Positions 17,425-26,940 of a stretch of 35,948 nt of DNA are shown here, piece by piece; the first letter of the stretch is position 1; every line of letters begins with the position of its first letter. This stretch comes from Synergistaceae bacterium (lineage in GTDB: Bacteria > Synergistota > Synergistia > Synergistales > Synergistaceae), in the NCBI GenBank assembly GCA_031269915.1, contig JAISYN010000061.1, forward strand, positions 1 through 35,948. Reading direction: 5' to 3'. The position numbers were made by a program, and so were the translations under genes. The notes below the pieces were generated by a model. It was not told where the DNA came from, did no database searches, and saw only the letters and a program-made list of their open reading frames with translations.

Positions 17425-18864
17425 TTACGGCTTCAAAGCGACAAGCTTTACGCTGTAATACTGATCCAATGACCATGTCCCAAACAGTGTGCCGATGCCG
17501 CTCTGCTTATGACCTGTGTGCGGCAGGTTGGCACCCAGGATTGGCGCAGCGTTCACCACGACTCGTCCAAATTGCAACTGCTCCATGCATTTGACGATCA
17601 CCCTTGAATCATGGGCGAAGAGAAAGGAACACAACCCATAGATTGTGTCATTGGAACGAGCGATGACATCATCCAAATCATTGAAAGTCAAAATCGGATA
17701 GACTGGCCCGAACAGTTCTTCAACCGCAACTGGCATGTCGTCCTTGACGTTATCCAGTATGGAAGGCGTCATGAAAGCGCCGTCCTTAAATTGTTCCGGT
17801 AAGTCGGGAATGCTGCCGCCATATAGGAGCTTTGCCCCGCGGTCAACGCCGTCCTTGACCAGTGCGAGCAGTCTTTCCCTGGCTTTTTTGTCTATCAACG
17901 ATCCCACCAGTTTAGGCGTGTCTTTCCCCCAACCCATTTTAAACGCCTTGACTTTTTCGACCAATTTGTTTGTAAATTCATCATGGACGTCGCTGTGGAC
18001 GTAGATACGGTTGACGCAGCCGCAGCTTTGGCCGGTTTGCGCTACTTTGCGGTTTGCGACGAACGTAGTTGCGGCATCCAAATCCGCGTCGGGCATGATA
18101 ATGCAGGGCGCGTTACCGCCGAGTTCCAGTGAAACCTTTTTGATGGATGTCGCGATCTGTTTCATTATCTCCACGCCTGTGGCTGTTGAGCCGATACAGG
18201 TGACCATCGCGGGGATTTTGCTTTCGTTGAGATATTTCCCTATCACGCCGGACGGGCCGCTGACCATATTGAATACGCCGGGCGGCATGCCGATCTGCGC
18301 CGCGATTTCCGCGACCTTCAAACTTGCCAAAGGCGTGCTGATGCTAGGTTTGAGCACGCAGGTACATCCGGAAGCCATGACAGGAGTAAGTTTTGCGCCG
18401 AGATTGATCATGGGCACATTCCAAGCAAGATGCCCGACGACTACGCCTATCGGTCGTCTCAATACCCGGCAGAGAATATCGCGGTGGCCGTCGTATTCGG
18501 GCAGGCCAATGTCATAGATTCGTTTCGCCTCTTCGCCATAATACTCGAAATAACTGATAAACCTGGCGAAATCACCTTCATTGTCGGCATATGCCTTGCC
18601 GGTTTCCTGCGCCAGAATATCGATAATTTCTTCCTTTTTAGCAAGACAATTGTCCCTTAACTTGTAAAGCCAGCCAAGTTTTTCATTGATGCTTGTGTAG
18701 GACCAAGTTTTAAACGCCTTTTGAGCCGCTTTAAGCGCTTCTTCCGCCTGGGCTTCGCTTGCGCCGCGAAATGTGGCGATGACTTTCCCCGTGGCCGGAT
18801 TGATAACATCGATGGGATCGCCCTTGCCCTCCACAAGTTGGCCGTTAATGTACATTTTACTCAT
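17425..18864 (-). CDS. Aldehyde dehydrogenase (succinate-semialdehyde dehydrogenase-like)
   Basis: NPATGKVIATF, SLELGGNAPCIIMPDADLD, KVAQTGQSCGCVNRIYV (catalytic Cys), ELFGPVYPILTF. Start placed at MSKMYINGQLVEG, ATG 18864. Confidence 0.95.
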   Translation of the reverse strand: MSKMYINGQLVEGKGDPIDVINPATGKVIATFRGASEAQAEEALKAAQKAFKTWSYTSINEKLGWLYKLRDNCLAKKEEIIDILAQETGKAYADNEGDFARFISYFEYYGEEAKRIYDIGLPEYDGHRDILCRVLRRPIGVVVGHLAWNVPMINLGAKLTPVMASGCTCVLKPSISTPLASLKVAEIAAQIGMPPGVFNMVSGPSGVIGKYLNESKIPAMVTCIGSTATGVEIMKQIATSIKKVSLELGGNAPCIIMPDADLDAATTFVANRKVAQTGQSCGCVNRIYVHSDVHDEFTNKLVEKVKAFKMGWGKDTPKLVGSLIDKKARERLLALVKDGVDRGAKLLYGGSIPDLPEQFKDGAFMTPSILDNVKDDMPVAVEELFGPVYPILTFNDLDDVIARSNDTIYGLCSFLFAHDSRVIVKCMEQLQFGRVVVNAAPILGANLPHTGHKQSGIGTLFGTWSLDQYYSVKLVALKP

Positions 18865-18899
18865 CTTTATGAAACTCCTCTCTGTAACCGATATTTTTC

Positions 18900-20303
18900 T
18901 TACGATAGAAACAGCGCTATATCCCCGACATTCTTCACCTCCTCGAGGTGAATGCACATGTCGATTGCCTTTTTGACATTCTCATTGTCAAGCTTCTTGG
19001 GCGCGAAAGTTAAGCAGTCCATAAACTTGGCGGTCAGTTCTTCGTAAGACATTGGGTTTGCGGGGTCACCTTTGGGAGTGGAGGTGCCGGAGGATGTAAG
19101 AACTCTTCCATCCTTCATGCGAATCTCAACTGCCTTTTCAGGCGCCAGGAGCTTCTGGCCTTCCAAAGCCGGATCAATTTCCGCGGTGATCTTTTTAGTG
19201 ATAGCGAGAACGGCCGCATCATTGAGGTTTTCCTTTTGGATGCAATCAATGGCTACCTTGCCGTGGGCAAGAGCGACGCCAACGTTCCATGGGATGCTGA
19301 ACTGCGCATGCACTTCCTCCTTTGGCGCGCACCTGAGTTCGAACGGTTCGCAGAGAGCCCTGCCCGCCAATTCGTTAATGAACACCTTGATTGTGTCAAT
19401 CTCGCTGGGCTCTATTGAGTGTTTGCGTTTCAACTGCAACGCGGCGTCGATGTAAGAGTGAGCCTGACGGCAGCACGCATAGGGCTTGAAGCTCAAGTTG
19501 TCGATTTCGTAGACCTTGCCTATATCTTTGACGAGGACATCGTGATCGTAGTCGCCGCGCTGATAGATGTTAAACAGGCCAAAACGCCCCTCCAGGCTGT
19601 GCTGAGCGCCCGTCAGTCCTTTCTTTGCCAGCAAGGCGGACATAATGCCTCCCCGCGCCGCGAATCCGCAGGATAGCCTCTTGGTCAGCGCGTGTTCATC
19701 GTCGATATTGACCTGAACGTTGCCTGCGCACTGCGCGTAGGCGATTCCATACGCGTTGACCATCTGGCTCTCATCGAGTTTCAATAGCTTACCGGCTGCC
19801 GATGCCGCGCCAAAATAGCCGTATAGCGGCGTGAACATGAAACCGTATTTATGGATCGGATAGGTTCTGGCACGCGCTAATCTGGAAAGCATATCGGCAC
19901 CGAGCGCGACCGACGTGATGAATTCCTTGCCATCAACATTGCCGACACGCTGCGCGATCGCGAAGGCAGTCGAGACAACTATAGGCCCGATATGAACCGG
20001 CAAAGTCGCATGAGTATCGTCAAGATCCAGGGCATGCGCCATTGTCGCGTTGCAGAAAGCGGCCAGGGGCGCCGGTACTTTGCCGCCATAGGCCATGATC
20101 GTGCTTTCAGGCTTACCGCCCCATTCCTTGGCAAGCTCCACAACTTCTTTGCCGGCATCCGCCGTGCTGCCGCCGAGCAATGTCCCCAAAGTGTCCAGAA
20201 TATCCTGCTTGGCGAATTCCACCCCTTTGGCGGATATATTGCCAAATGTGGTATTTACTACATTTCTTGCAAAATCAACAGATGCGTCCGTGTTTTTTTC
20301 CAC
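18900..20303 (-). CDS. MmgE/PrpD family protein (copy A)
   Basis: DILDTLGTLLGGSTADAGKEVVELAKEWGG, HALDLDDTHATLPVHIGP. GTG 20303 (VEKNTDASVDFARN) preferred; TTG 20333 is the track start. Confidence 0.92.
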   Translation of the reverse strand: MEKNTDASVDFARNVVNTTFGNISAKGVEFAKQDILDTLGTLLGGSTADAGKEVVELAKEWGGKPESTIMAYGGKVPAPLAAFCNATMAHALDLDDTHATLPVHIGPIVVSTAFAIAQRVGNVDGKEFITSVALGADMLSRLARARTYPIHKYGFMFTPLYGYFGAASAAGKLLKLDESQMVNAYGIAYAQCAGNVQVNIDDEHALTKRLSCGFAARGGIMSALLAKKGLTGAQHSLEGRFGLFNIYQRGDYDHDVLVKDIGKVYEIDNLSFKPYACCRQAHSYIDAALQLKRKHSIEPSEIDTIKVFINELAGRALCEPFELRCAPKEEVHAQFSIPWNVGVALAHGKVAIDCIQKENLNDAAVLAITKKITAEIDPALEGQKLLAPEKAVEIRMKDGRVLTSSGTSTPKGDPANPMSYEELTAKFMDCLTFAPKKLDNENVKKAIDMCIHLEEVKNVGDIALFLS

Positions 20304-20329
20304 TTGAGAATTCCCCCTAAGATTTGCTT

Positions 20330-21103
20330 TCAAGAACAGGATATGCCGCCGTCAACGGTCAATATCGCGCCGTTGACATAAGACGCTTCGTCGGATACCA
20401 AAAACAGGGACGCTTTTGCGATATCCTCGGGCTGGCCGAAACGATGAAGCGGGGTCTTCGCGATATAGGCGTCCTCGACGGCTTTTGCGTCGTTCTTGTC
20501 GCTGTCGCGGCCCATAAAGGACGGCCAAAGCGGCGTGTTGACGGCGCCTGGGCAGATACAATTCGTCCTGATGTTGTACTGGCCATAATGGAGCGCAAGA
20601 CACTTTGTCATCATCACAAGACTGGATTTGCAAATCGAGTAGACCGTTGAGCTGCGGGATGCCTTCAAGCCCGCGAGAGAGCTGGTGAAAAGGATCGCCC
20701 CGCCGCCTATTTTTTTCATCTCCTCTATCGCAAACTTCGCCCCAAAAAAACCCGCTTTGATATGCAGCGATAGCGTGAAATCGTACTCCTCTTCCGACGT
20801 GCGCTCCACGAGTCCCGGTCCGGCGTTTCCTGCGTTGTGCCAGAAGAAGTCCAGCCTGCCGTACTTCTCGACTGTTGTATTGATCATCTTCTCGATCTCG
20901 GCCACTTTGGTTACATCGGTGTGTACAAACATCGCCTCCCCGCCGCGACTTTTGATTCCATTGACAACCTCCTCGCCTTTTTCATCCTGTACATCCACGA
21001 TCGCCATTTTTGCGCCTTCCGACGCCCACAACTCAGCCGAAGCCTTGCCCATGCCAGACGCCGCTCCTGTGATCAGTCCGACCTTGCCGCTCAGTTTGCC
21101 CAT
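20330..21103 (-). CDS. Short-chain dehydrogenase/reductase (copy B, close paralogue of 13601-14371)
   Basis: GLITGAASGMGKASAELWASEGAK, HNAGNAGPGLVERTSEEEYDFTLSLHIKAGFFGAKF, YSICKSSLVMMTKCLALHYGQYNIR. Confidence 0.95.
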   Translation of the reverse strand: MGKLSGKVGLITGAASGMGKASAELWASEGAKMAIVDVQDEKGEEVVNGIKSRGGEAMFVHTDVTKVAEIEKMINTTVEKYGRLDFFWHNAGNAGPGLVERTSEEEYDFTLSLHIKAGFFGAKFAIEEMKKIGGGAILFTSSLAGLKASRSSTVYSICKSSLVMMTKCLALHYGQYNIRTNCICPGAVNTPLWPSFMGRDSDKNDAKAVEDAYIAKTPLHRFGQPEDIAKASLFLVSDEASYVNGAILTVDGGISCS

Positions 21104-21151
21104 TTTTTTCTCCTCCTGATTTATATTTTTTATGATTGGCGCGCGTAATGG

Positions 21152-22078
21152 TTATGAGAACTGGTACGCTCTGTCATTGCCCGCGGCAAAACTTCCAGAC
21201 CGGAAAACCCAAGACCCTTCGCTGTCGGGGGCAGTATCCTTCGTGGTGATGTATAGCTCACGAAAACCGGGGCGAACCATGGGATGCGTCGTGAAAAGGT
21301 GACGCCCTTCCGTGCGCCCGGGTATCAGCACCTGCCCGATTGGAGAGCCGTAGTGGTTAAATACCAGGATACGCCCCTGGTCGGGGAGTGCCACGTACAA
21401 ATTGTCATCCGCGTCGATCGAGCAGGAATCCGGCCCGGCAAAACCGATAAAGCGGTAAGGGATTGTCGAGCGTCCGGTGGGGATAACGAATCTGTGAAGC
21501 CGGGAAGCCTGCATTTCGGTGACCCACAGAATTGATCCATCGCGCGAAAGCGCAATGCCATTTGGCTGACACATATTCCTGCAGAATGGGGTTAGCTTTT
21601 GAAAATCAGGCGATACATAATATACGCCGCCAATCGGATCGCGAAAACCGCCGATAAAGTCCGTAAAGTAAAATCCGCCGTCAGCGTCAAATACCATATC
21701 ATCCACACTGAAACCCCGGAGAATGTACTCCGCGTCCGACCCGTCGGGATTCATCACGATGATGCCACCGGCTGTTTCATTAGAAACGCAACAGACGAAC
21801 AGGCGTCCGTCCTTGTGGATTTTCACTGCCGCGGGCCGGACATTTTTCTTGTGATAGATCACCGAAAGTTTTTCGGCGCGCATGTCGACTTTGAAAACGG
21901 TATTCCCGTTGGTGGATGTAAAATACATGTCACCTTGCCGGTCAAAACAAAGGCCCTCCAAAGTGTTGGCCTCGTCGTAAGCCTTGATGAACTTCTCCGC
22001 CGTTATCGTCTGTAAGTTCGGTTCAAAAGTCGGTATTGCGCTGTAATGATCGCCTGGCCGGTAATTCAGTTGTTCCAT
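21152..22078 (-). CDS. SMP-30/gluconolactonase-like beta-propeller protein
   Basis: LEGLCFDRQGDMYFTSTNGNTVFKVD, QPNGIALSRDGSILWVTEMQASRLHRF, GPDSCSIDADDNLYVAL. Confidence 0.88.
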   Translation of the reverse strand: MEQLNYRPGDHYSAIPTFEPNLQTITAEKFIKAYDEANTLEGLCFDRQGDMYFTSTNGNTVFKVDMRAEKLSVIYHKKNVRPAAVKIHKDGRLFVCCVSNETAGGIIVMNPDGSDAEYILRGFSVDDMVFDADGGFYFTDFIGGFRDPIGGVYYVSPDFQKLTPFCRNMCQPNGIALSRDGSILWVTEMQASRLHRFVIPTGRSTIPYRFIGFAGPDSCSIDADDNLYVALPDQGRILVFNHYGSPIGQVLIPGRTEGRHLFTTHPMVRPGFRELYITTKDTAPDSEGSWVFRSGSFAAGNDRAYQFS

Positions 22079-22132
22079 CAGTATTACCCTCCTTGACTAA
22101 ATTAACAAGACTATTTCAAGGCTGCGTGGGCT

Positions 22133-23527
22133 CTATGCCTGCATAGCCTCTACGATATCGTTGCTGTTCTCCAGATTCTCCATGCCGTCAACCAACGCCC
22201 TGATCTTTTCAGCGGTATCTTTAGGCATTGGCAGGGCGCTGAACGCGATACAGTCATCCATCTTTGCCGCAATGTCCGCGTCAGTCATGGGCTTTTCCCC
22301 GCAGCCTAACGTGACATCCAAGCGGTGCTCCAGCACAGCTCCCGAGGTAGTTTCAATTTTAATGATGACCGGAGATACCTTTGCGCTGTATTCCTTATCA
22401 AGACGCTCATCAATGACTCCGTTAATTTTTGCCGCCATCTCCAACACATCGGTTCTTTTGATACCCTCCTCCGTGAAATCAGACAGGCCGACCCTGCCAT
22501 GTACGAGCGCGCACGCGGCGCTATACGGTATGCTGAACTGGCTTTCTACAATAGTGGTGGGGTGCTTTCGCACTTTCTCGGGAACACAGCCCGCCACATA
22601 TAGATGCTCATTCATCAGAATATCGACGCGTTTTACCATGTTCGGTTTCAAGTTGAATTTCTTTCTGGCCTCGAGCGCTACGTTTATTGAAGGCTGATTG
22701 GGCCTCCCGCACGGCCAGGGCTTAAAAGCCATATCTTCCTGAGCAAACTTTACGCCGAGATCAGCACGGATCGCATCTGGATTATATCGATTATGCAGGT
22801 AAACTTTGTAAAATCCGTACTTGCCTTCAAATGTATTCTGGATTCCGCGCACACCTTTTTTTGCCATCTCGCACGCGATAATTCCAGCTTTGGAAGCGAA
22901 TCCGGGCTGCATGCGCTTTGTCCAGGCGGAATCCGTGATGGCTTGATAACTGCCGCCCGCTTGGCTGTAAGCAATACCAAGGGCGTTGAGCATCTCTTCT
23001 TTGTCGAGGCGCATCACTCGCCCGGCGGCGGCCGCCGCGCCAAAGACCCCCAACAATTGCGTGTATATCCAGCCGCTTTCCACAATACCCACAGTAGCGG
23101 AGAGCCCAAGACGGCAATGGATATCGAGGCCCGCGGCAATAGCCGCCAACAAATCGCTGCCACGCACCCCGCCCATTTTTTCAGCGGCGGCCAGCGCGCT
23201 CGATACGATCACCGAGCCGCTGTGCAGCATCGCTACATCGTGCGTATCGTCATAATCATAGCCGTGGATCATAACTGTATTGATCCAGGCTGCGACATGT
23301 GCCGGATATTTCTTGCCAAACACGAAAACCCTTGACACTGGATTTCCGCCCCACTCGTCAGCAAGTTCCAGCATTTCTTTTACGCCACGTGCGGACGATC
23401 CGGCAATACCAGTTGAAAGGCTGTCAAAAATATCCTTTTTGGTAGCTTCCACAGCGGAGCCTGATAAATCGTCAAAATGCAGAGAAGAGGCATGTTCTGC
23501 CAGTTGAAAAGCGATATCCTGAGACAA
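22133..23527 (-). CDS. MmgE/PrpD family protein (copy B)
   Basis: ATKKDIFDSLSTGIAGSSARGVKEML, HGYDYDDTHDVAMLHSGSVIVSSALAAAE, GRPNQPSINVALEA. Confidence 0.93.
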   Translation of the reverse strand: MSQDIAFQLAEHASSLHFDDLSGSAVEATKKDIFDSLSTGIAGSSARGVKEMLELADEWGGNPVSRVFVFGKKYPAHVAAWINTVMIHGYDYDDTHDVAMLHSGSVIVSSALAAAEKMGGVRGSDLLAAIAAGLDIHCRLGLSATVGIVESGWIYTQLLGVFGAAAAAGRVMRLDKEEMLNALGIAYSQAGGSYQAITDSAWTKRMQPGFASKAGIIACEMAKKGVRGIQNTFEGKYGFYKVYLHNRYNPDAIRADLGVKFAQEDMAFKPWPCGRPNQPSINVALEARKKFNLKPNMVKRVDILMNEHLYVAGCVPEKVRKHPTTIVESQFSIPYSAACALVHGRVGLSDFTEEGIKRTDVLEMAAKINGVIDERLDKEYSAKVSPVIIKIETTSGAVLEHRLDVTLGCGEKPMTDADIAAKMDDCIAFSALPMPKDTAEKIRALVDGMENLENSNDIVEAMQA

Positions 23528-23591
23528 TTGAATTCCTTCTTTTGGTAAATTTATTTGTTAAAAATCAACAATGCCAAACATGTATGCGATT

Positions 23592-23789
23592 CTATTTTTT
23601 CTCGTCGCTTCCAGCGCACATTTTTCCGCCTATAGCCCATTCATCAGGAGGGATTTCCTGGAATGTAACCCAAATGAGTTCATTCGGGACATTTGCTTCC
23701 TCATGAATTATGTCAGAAATTTTTTTTGCGATTCGCGCTTTGCGTTCTTTCGGGTGTCCAGGGAAAATGCTGATATTGATATATGGCAT
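23592..23789 (-). CDS. 4-oxalocrotonate tautomerase family protein
   Basis: 65 aa beginning MPYINISIFPGHPKERKARIAKKI (Pro1 after Met removal), TFQEIPPDEWAIGGK. Confidence 0.9.
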   Translation of the reverse strand: MPYINISIFPGHPKERKARIAKKISDIIHEEANVPNELIWVTFQEIPPDEWAIGGKMCAGSDEKK

Positions 23790-23806
23790 GGTAAAACTCC
23801 CTCCTC

Positions 23807-24706
23807 CTATTTCGTAGGTTCAAGTTCGCGCAGCAACTCCACTATGGAAGATGAATCCAAATTTCCATAACCGCGCTGTTGAGCGATGCGGTACCACTGA
23901 ATCATGTTATTGCAGCCGAAGCTTGAAATCCCCGTCTCGTCGCCGAGCTGTCTAGCCAAATCCAAATCTTTCAGCGTGCCCGTGACCGGGAAGTACGATT
24001 TGGCACTTGCGCTATAATCATGGTTCGCAATGTGCTCACGCTTGATCCGCAATATTTCGTTTTGTGAAGAGCTGGACATAATCACGTTATACAGCTTTTC
24101 AAAAGGGATTCCCATGTGCTCCGCGAGCAGAACGGCTTCAGCATCCGCGAATAAGATCGCCTTTGAGAGCATATTGTTGAGAATCTTCAGCCCGATGCCG
24201 CCGCCTCGTATATCGGCATAGTGGATTTTATTCCCGATCACTTCAAGATATTGCGGCAACTGTGCACTATCCATTTCTTCCTTTGTCGCTCCCGCCATGA
24301 GGGAAAGCGTTCCGTCAGCCGCGCGCCCCGCGCCGCCGCTGATTGGGACGTCGACATATGTTATGCCTTTTTCTTTCGCAAGCTCACAGAGCTTGGCGCT
24401 CAATCCATAGGGAATTGTGCTTGTGTCGATGATGTACTGACCAGGGTGTCCGTGTTTCAAAAGCCCGTCCACCCCCGCGACCACATCCTCCACGATTGCG
24501 GGCATGAGCAAGGACAGGAAAATCACGTCACAATCTTTTGCGATCTGGATATTGTCACTTGCTGCGTCCGCGCCCGCTTTACGCAATTCCTCCTTTTTTT
24601 CTTGAACGAGGTCAGATACAAGAAGGCTGCCGAATTTTTTCAGGATTTTTTTTGCCATCGGCATACCCATAGTGCCCAATCCTATAAAACCAATTTTATG
24701 AGACAT
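23807..24706 (-). CDS. NAD(P)-dependent oxidoreductase, 3-hydroxyisobutyrate dehydrogenase family (copy B)
   Basis: GFIGLGTMGMPMAKKILKK, DVPISGGAGRAADGTLSLMAG, GGGIGLKILNNML. Confidence 0.94.
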   Translation of the reverse strand: MSHKIGFIGLGTMGMPMAKKILKKFGSLLVSDLVQEKKEELRKAGADAASDNIQIAKDCDVIFLSLLMPAIVEDVVAGVDGLLKHGHPGQYIIDTSTIPYGLSAKLCELAKEKGITYVDVPISGGAGRAADGTLSLMAGATKEEMDSAQLPQYLEVIGNKIHYADIRGGGIGLKILNNMLSKAILFADAEAVLLAEHMGIPFEKLYNVIMSSSSQNEILRIKREHIANHDYSASAKSYFPVTGTLKDLDLARQLGDETGISSFGCNNMIQWYRIAQQRGYGNLDSSSIVELLRELEPTK

Positions 24707-24766
24707 ACTCTTCGACTACTCCTTAATGTACTGTACGGTTACAGATATTCCAAATCACGGTTGCAT

Positions 24767-25576
24767 TTAACGACCTGCCCATACAGGCGGGCGCTTCTCA
24801 TGAAACGCGGCTTTGCCTTCTTTGCCGTCTTCAGTCGTTGCGAGAATCGCGGCAATGAGACACTCCATCTCGGAAGAGGAGTTCAGAGACATTTCCATGC
24901 ACCTATCGGCACAAATTTTGCAATACTTGATTGCGAGAGGCGCGTTTTTCGTGATATCCGCCATGAATGCTTCCGCCGTCTGGATCAATTCATCCGGTTC
25001 TACAACCTTGCTGACAAAGCCCAAGCGAAGAGCCTCGTCCGCGGTATAGTGTATGCCGGTCATGAGCATTTCTTTGGCTGACGCGGGAGGCATGATGCGC
25101 ATCGCCTGCGTGACTCCCAGATAAGCCGGTATGCCGCCTAATTTGACCTCAGGATACCCGATCTTCGCTTTTTTGCTGGCGATACGAAAGTCGCAGCAAC
25201 TGGCCAGGTCCGCGCCGCCGCCTAAGCAATATCCGTTGATCGCCGCGATGACGGGCCGCTCGAAGTCAAGTATGTGGCGCATGGAATCATGGACGATATT
25301 GCGCCGGACCTCGCGCAGTGTGACTGGACCTTTGAAATTCGCGCCCTGCATACGCTTGTCGGAAAGATCGGCACCGGCGATAAAACTCTTGCCCGCGCCG
25401 GTTATGATGACGCCCCAAACGTTATCGTCATTAGTCATCGTTTCAAAAATCTCGTTGATAGACATAAACACGTCATAGCTCAACGAATTCAAAGTTGACG
25501 GATTATTGAACGTTAAGGAGACGACATGCTCCTTCATCGCAAAATCAATTCCGTCATAGTGTTCTTTGTATGCCAC
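24767..25576 (-). CDS. Enoyl-CoA hydratase/isomerase family protein
   Basis: GVIITGAGKSFIAGADLS, AAINGYCLGGGADLASCCDFRIAS, IGYPEVKLGGIPAYLGVTQ. Confidence 0.94.
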   Translation of the reverse strand: MAYKEHYDGIDFAMKEHVVSLTFNNPSTLNSLSYDVFMSINEIFETMTNDDNVWGVIITGAGKSFIAGADLSDKRMQGANFKGPVTLREVRRNIVHDSMRHILDFERPVIAAINGYCLGGGADLASCCDFRIASKKAKIGYPEVKLGGIPAYLGVTQAMRIMPPASAKEMLMTGIHYTADEALRLGFVSKVVEPDELIQTAEAFMADITKNAPLAIKYCKICADRCMEMSLNSSSEMECLIAAILATTEDGKEGKAAFHEKRPPVWAGR

Positions 25577-25627
25577 TTGTTCCGATCTCCTTCTTTGTTC
25601 GATATATGTGATTGTGGAAGTGTATGC

Positions 25628-26794
25628 CTAATGCTTGATCATCATGGTCTTTGCGACAATTTTTCGCTGAATCTCTCCGGTGCCGCCCATCACGGTATAT
25701 GCGCGCAGATCGCGCAGTATCTTCTCGAGCGGATACTCCTTGCGAACCCCATAACCGCCGAGTATCTGAATTGCGTCGAACGCGACCGCGACACACAATT
25801 CGATGGCTTCGGCCTTTGTGGCGCTCGCCAGCCGCCCCAGCGGAATTCCCTTGTCGCCGGCTTCCATGGCGTAATACAGCATGGCGCGGGCCGCGTCGAC
25901 TTTCATCTGCAATTCGGCTAATTTAAAGGCGATGCCCTGATGCTCTATGATATATTTGCCGAACTGTTTCCTCTCATTCGCGTACTTAACCGCCTCGTCG
26001 ATAGCGCGTTGGGCGGCACCGCAGGTAAAGGCGGCATTAAATGGACGAGCGACATCCAATTTACCCATAGCGGTAGAGAAACCGCGGCCTAACTCGCCGA
26101 CGATGTGGTCCTCGGGAACACGGACATCCTCTAAAATTATGCCGCCGCAATTCATTAGCTTCAATCCCATCATGTCGTCAGGTTCCGGAATCCTCACGCC
26201 GTCGCGATCGCTCTCGACCAAAAAGCACGTAACACCTTTTCCCGCGCTGACGCTCTTGTCTGTCCACGCAAAAACACCAAAGTAAGAGGCGGTGCCGGCA
26301 TTATTTATCATGCACTTCGTGCCGTTGATCACCCATTCATTGCCATCTTTGACTGCGGTCGATTGAAGAGCCGAGGCGTCTGAACCGGCCTCCGGCTCGG
26401 TCAACGCGAAAGCTCCACCGGCGTCTCCACGCAAAATTCTCTCAGCCCAGGCCTTTTTTTCTTCCTCTGAAATATGGGAGTTCAGTATGGTGTCGAACTT
26501 ATCGCCTAAGCCACGGAAACTGAACGCAAATCCACAGTCCGTCTTGCTGATTTCTTCCATAACCATCGCGCGGGTGACATTTCCCAAATCCCGGCCACCA
26601 TATGCCTTCGGTACGTTCATGGCATACAGTCCGGCATCGGCTAATTTATGGTGCGCATCCCAGGGATATGCGCCCAGACCGTTATTTGCCGCTTCCAGAG
26701 CTTTTATTTGCGGCGCCAGTTCTTTTTCGCAAATTTGTCCCGCAAGTTCAGCCAGTTCGCGTTGTTCGTCTGTTGCCAAAAGATACTCTACCAT
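25628..26794 (-). CDS. Acyl-CoA dehydrogenase family protein
   Basis: FALTEPEAGSDASALQSTA, INGTKCMINNAGTAS, ANERKQFGKYIIEHQGI, ILGGYGVRKEYPLEKILRDLRAYTVMGGTGEIQRKIVAK. Confidence 0.95.
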   Translation of the reverse strand: MVEYLLATDEQRELAELAGQICEKELAPQIKALEAANNGLGAYPWDAHHKLADAGLYAMNVPKAYGGRDLGNVTRAMVMEEISKTDCGFAFSFRGLGDKFDTILNSHISEEEKKAWAERILRGDAGGAFALTEPEAGSDASALQSTAVKDGNEWVINGTKCMINNAGTASYFGVFAWTDKSVSAGKGVTCFLVESDRDGVRIPEPDDMMGLKLMNCGGIILEDVRVPEDHIVGELGRGFSTAMGKLDVARPFNAAFTCGAAQRAIDEAVKYANERKQFGKYIIEHQGIAFKLAELQMKVDAARAMLYYAMEAGDKGIPLGRLASATKAEAIELCVAVAFDAIQILGGYGVRKEYPLEKILRDLRAYTVMGGTGEIQRKIVAKTMMIKH

Positions 26795-26940
26795 TTCACG
26801 TTTCCTTTCTTTTTTGTGGGAATATATAAAAAATCTTAGCCATTTTCAAATAGAAATCAAATATGTAACTCCAATGACGAGATATGCAAAGCCTATTTCC
26901 TTCATGCTCGGGGCAGAAGGTTTTCGCGCAATGGAGAACT

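Noticed and set aside
24221-25081. 286-aa plus-strand ORF
   Set aside because: Overlaps two well-supported minus-strand genes (HIBADH and enoyl-CoA hydratase) and shows no family motif.
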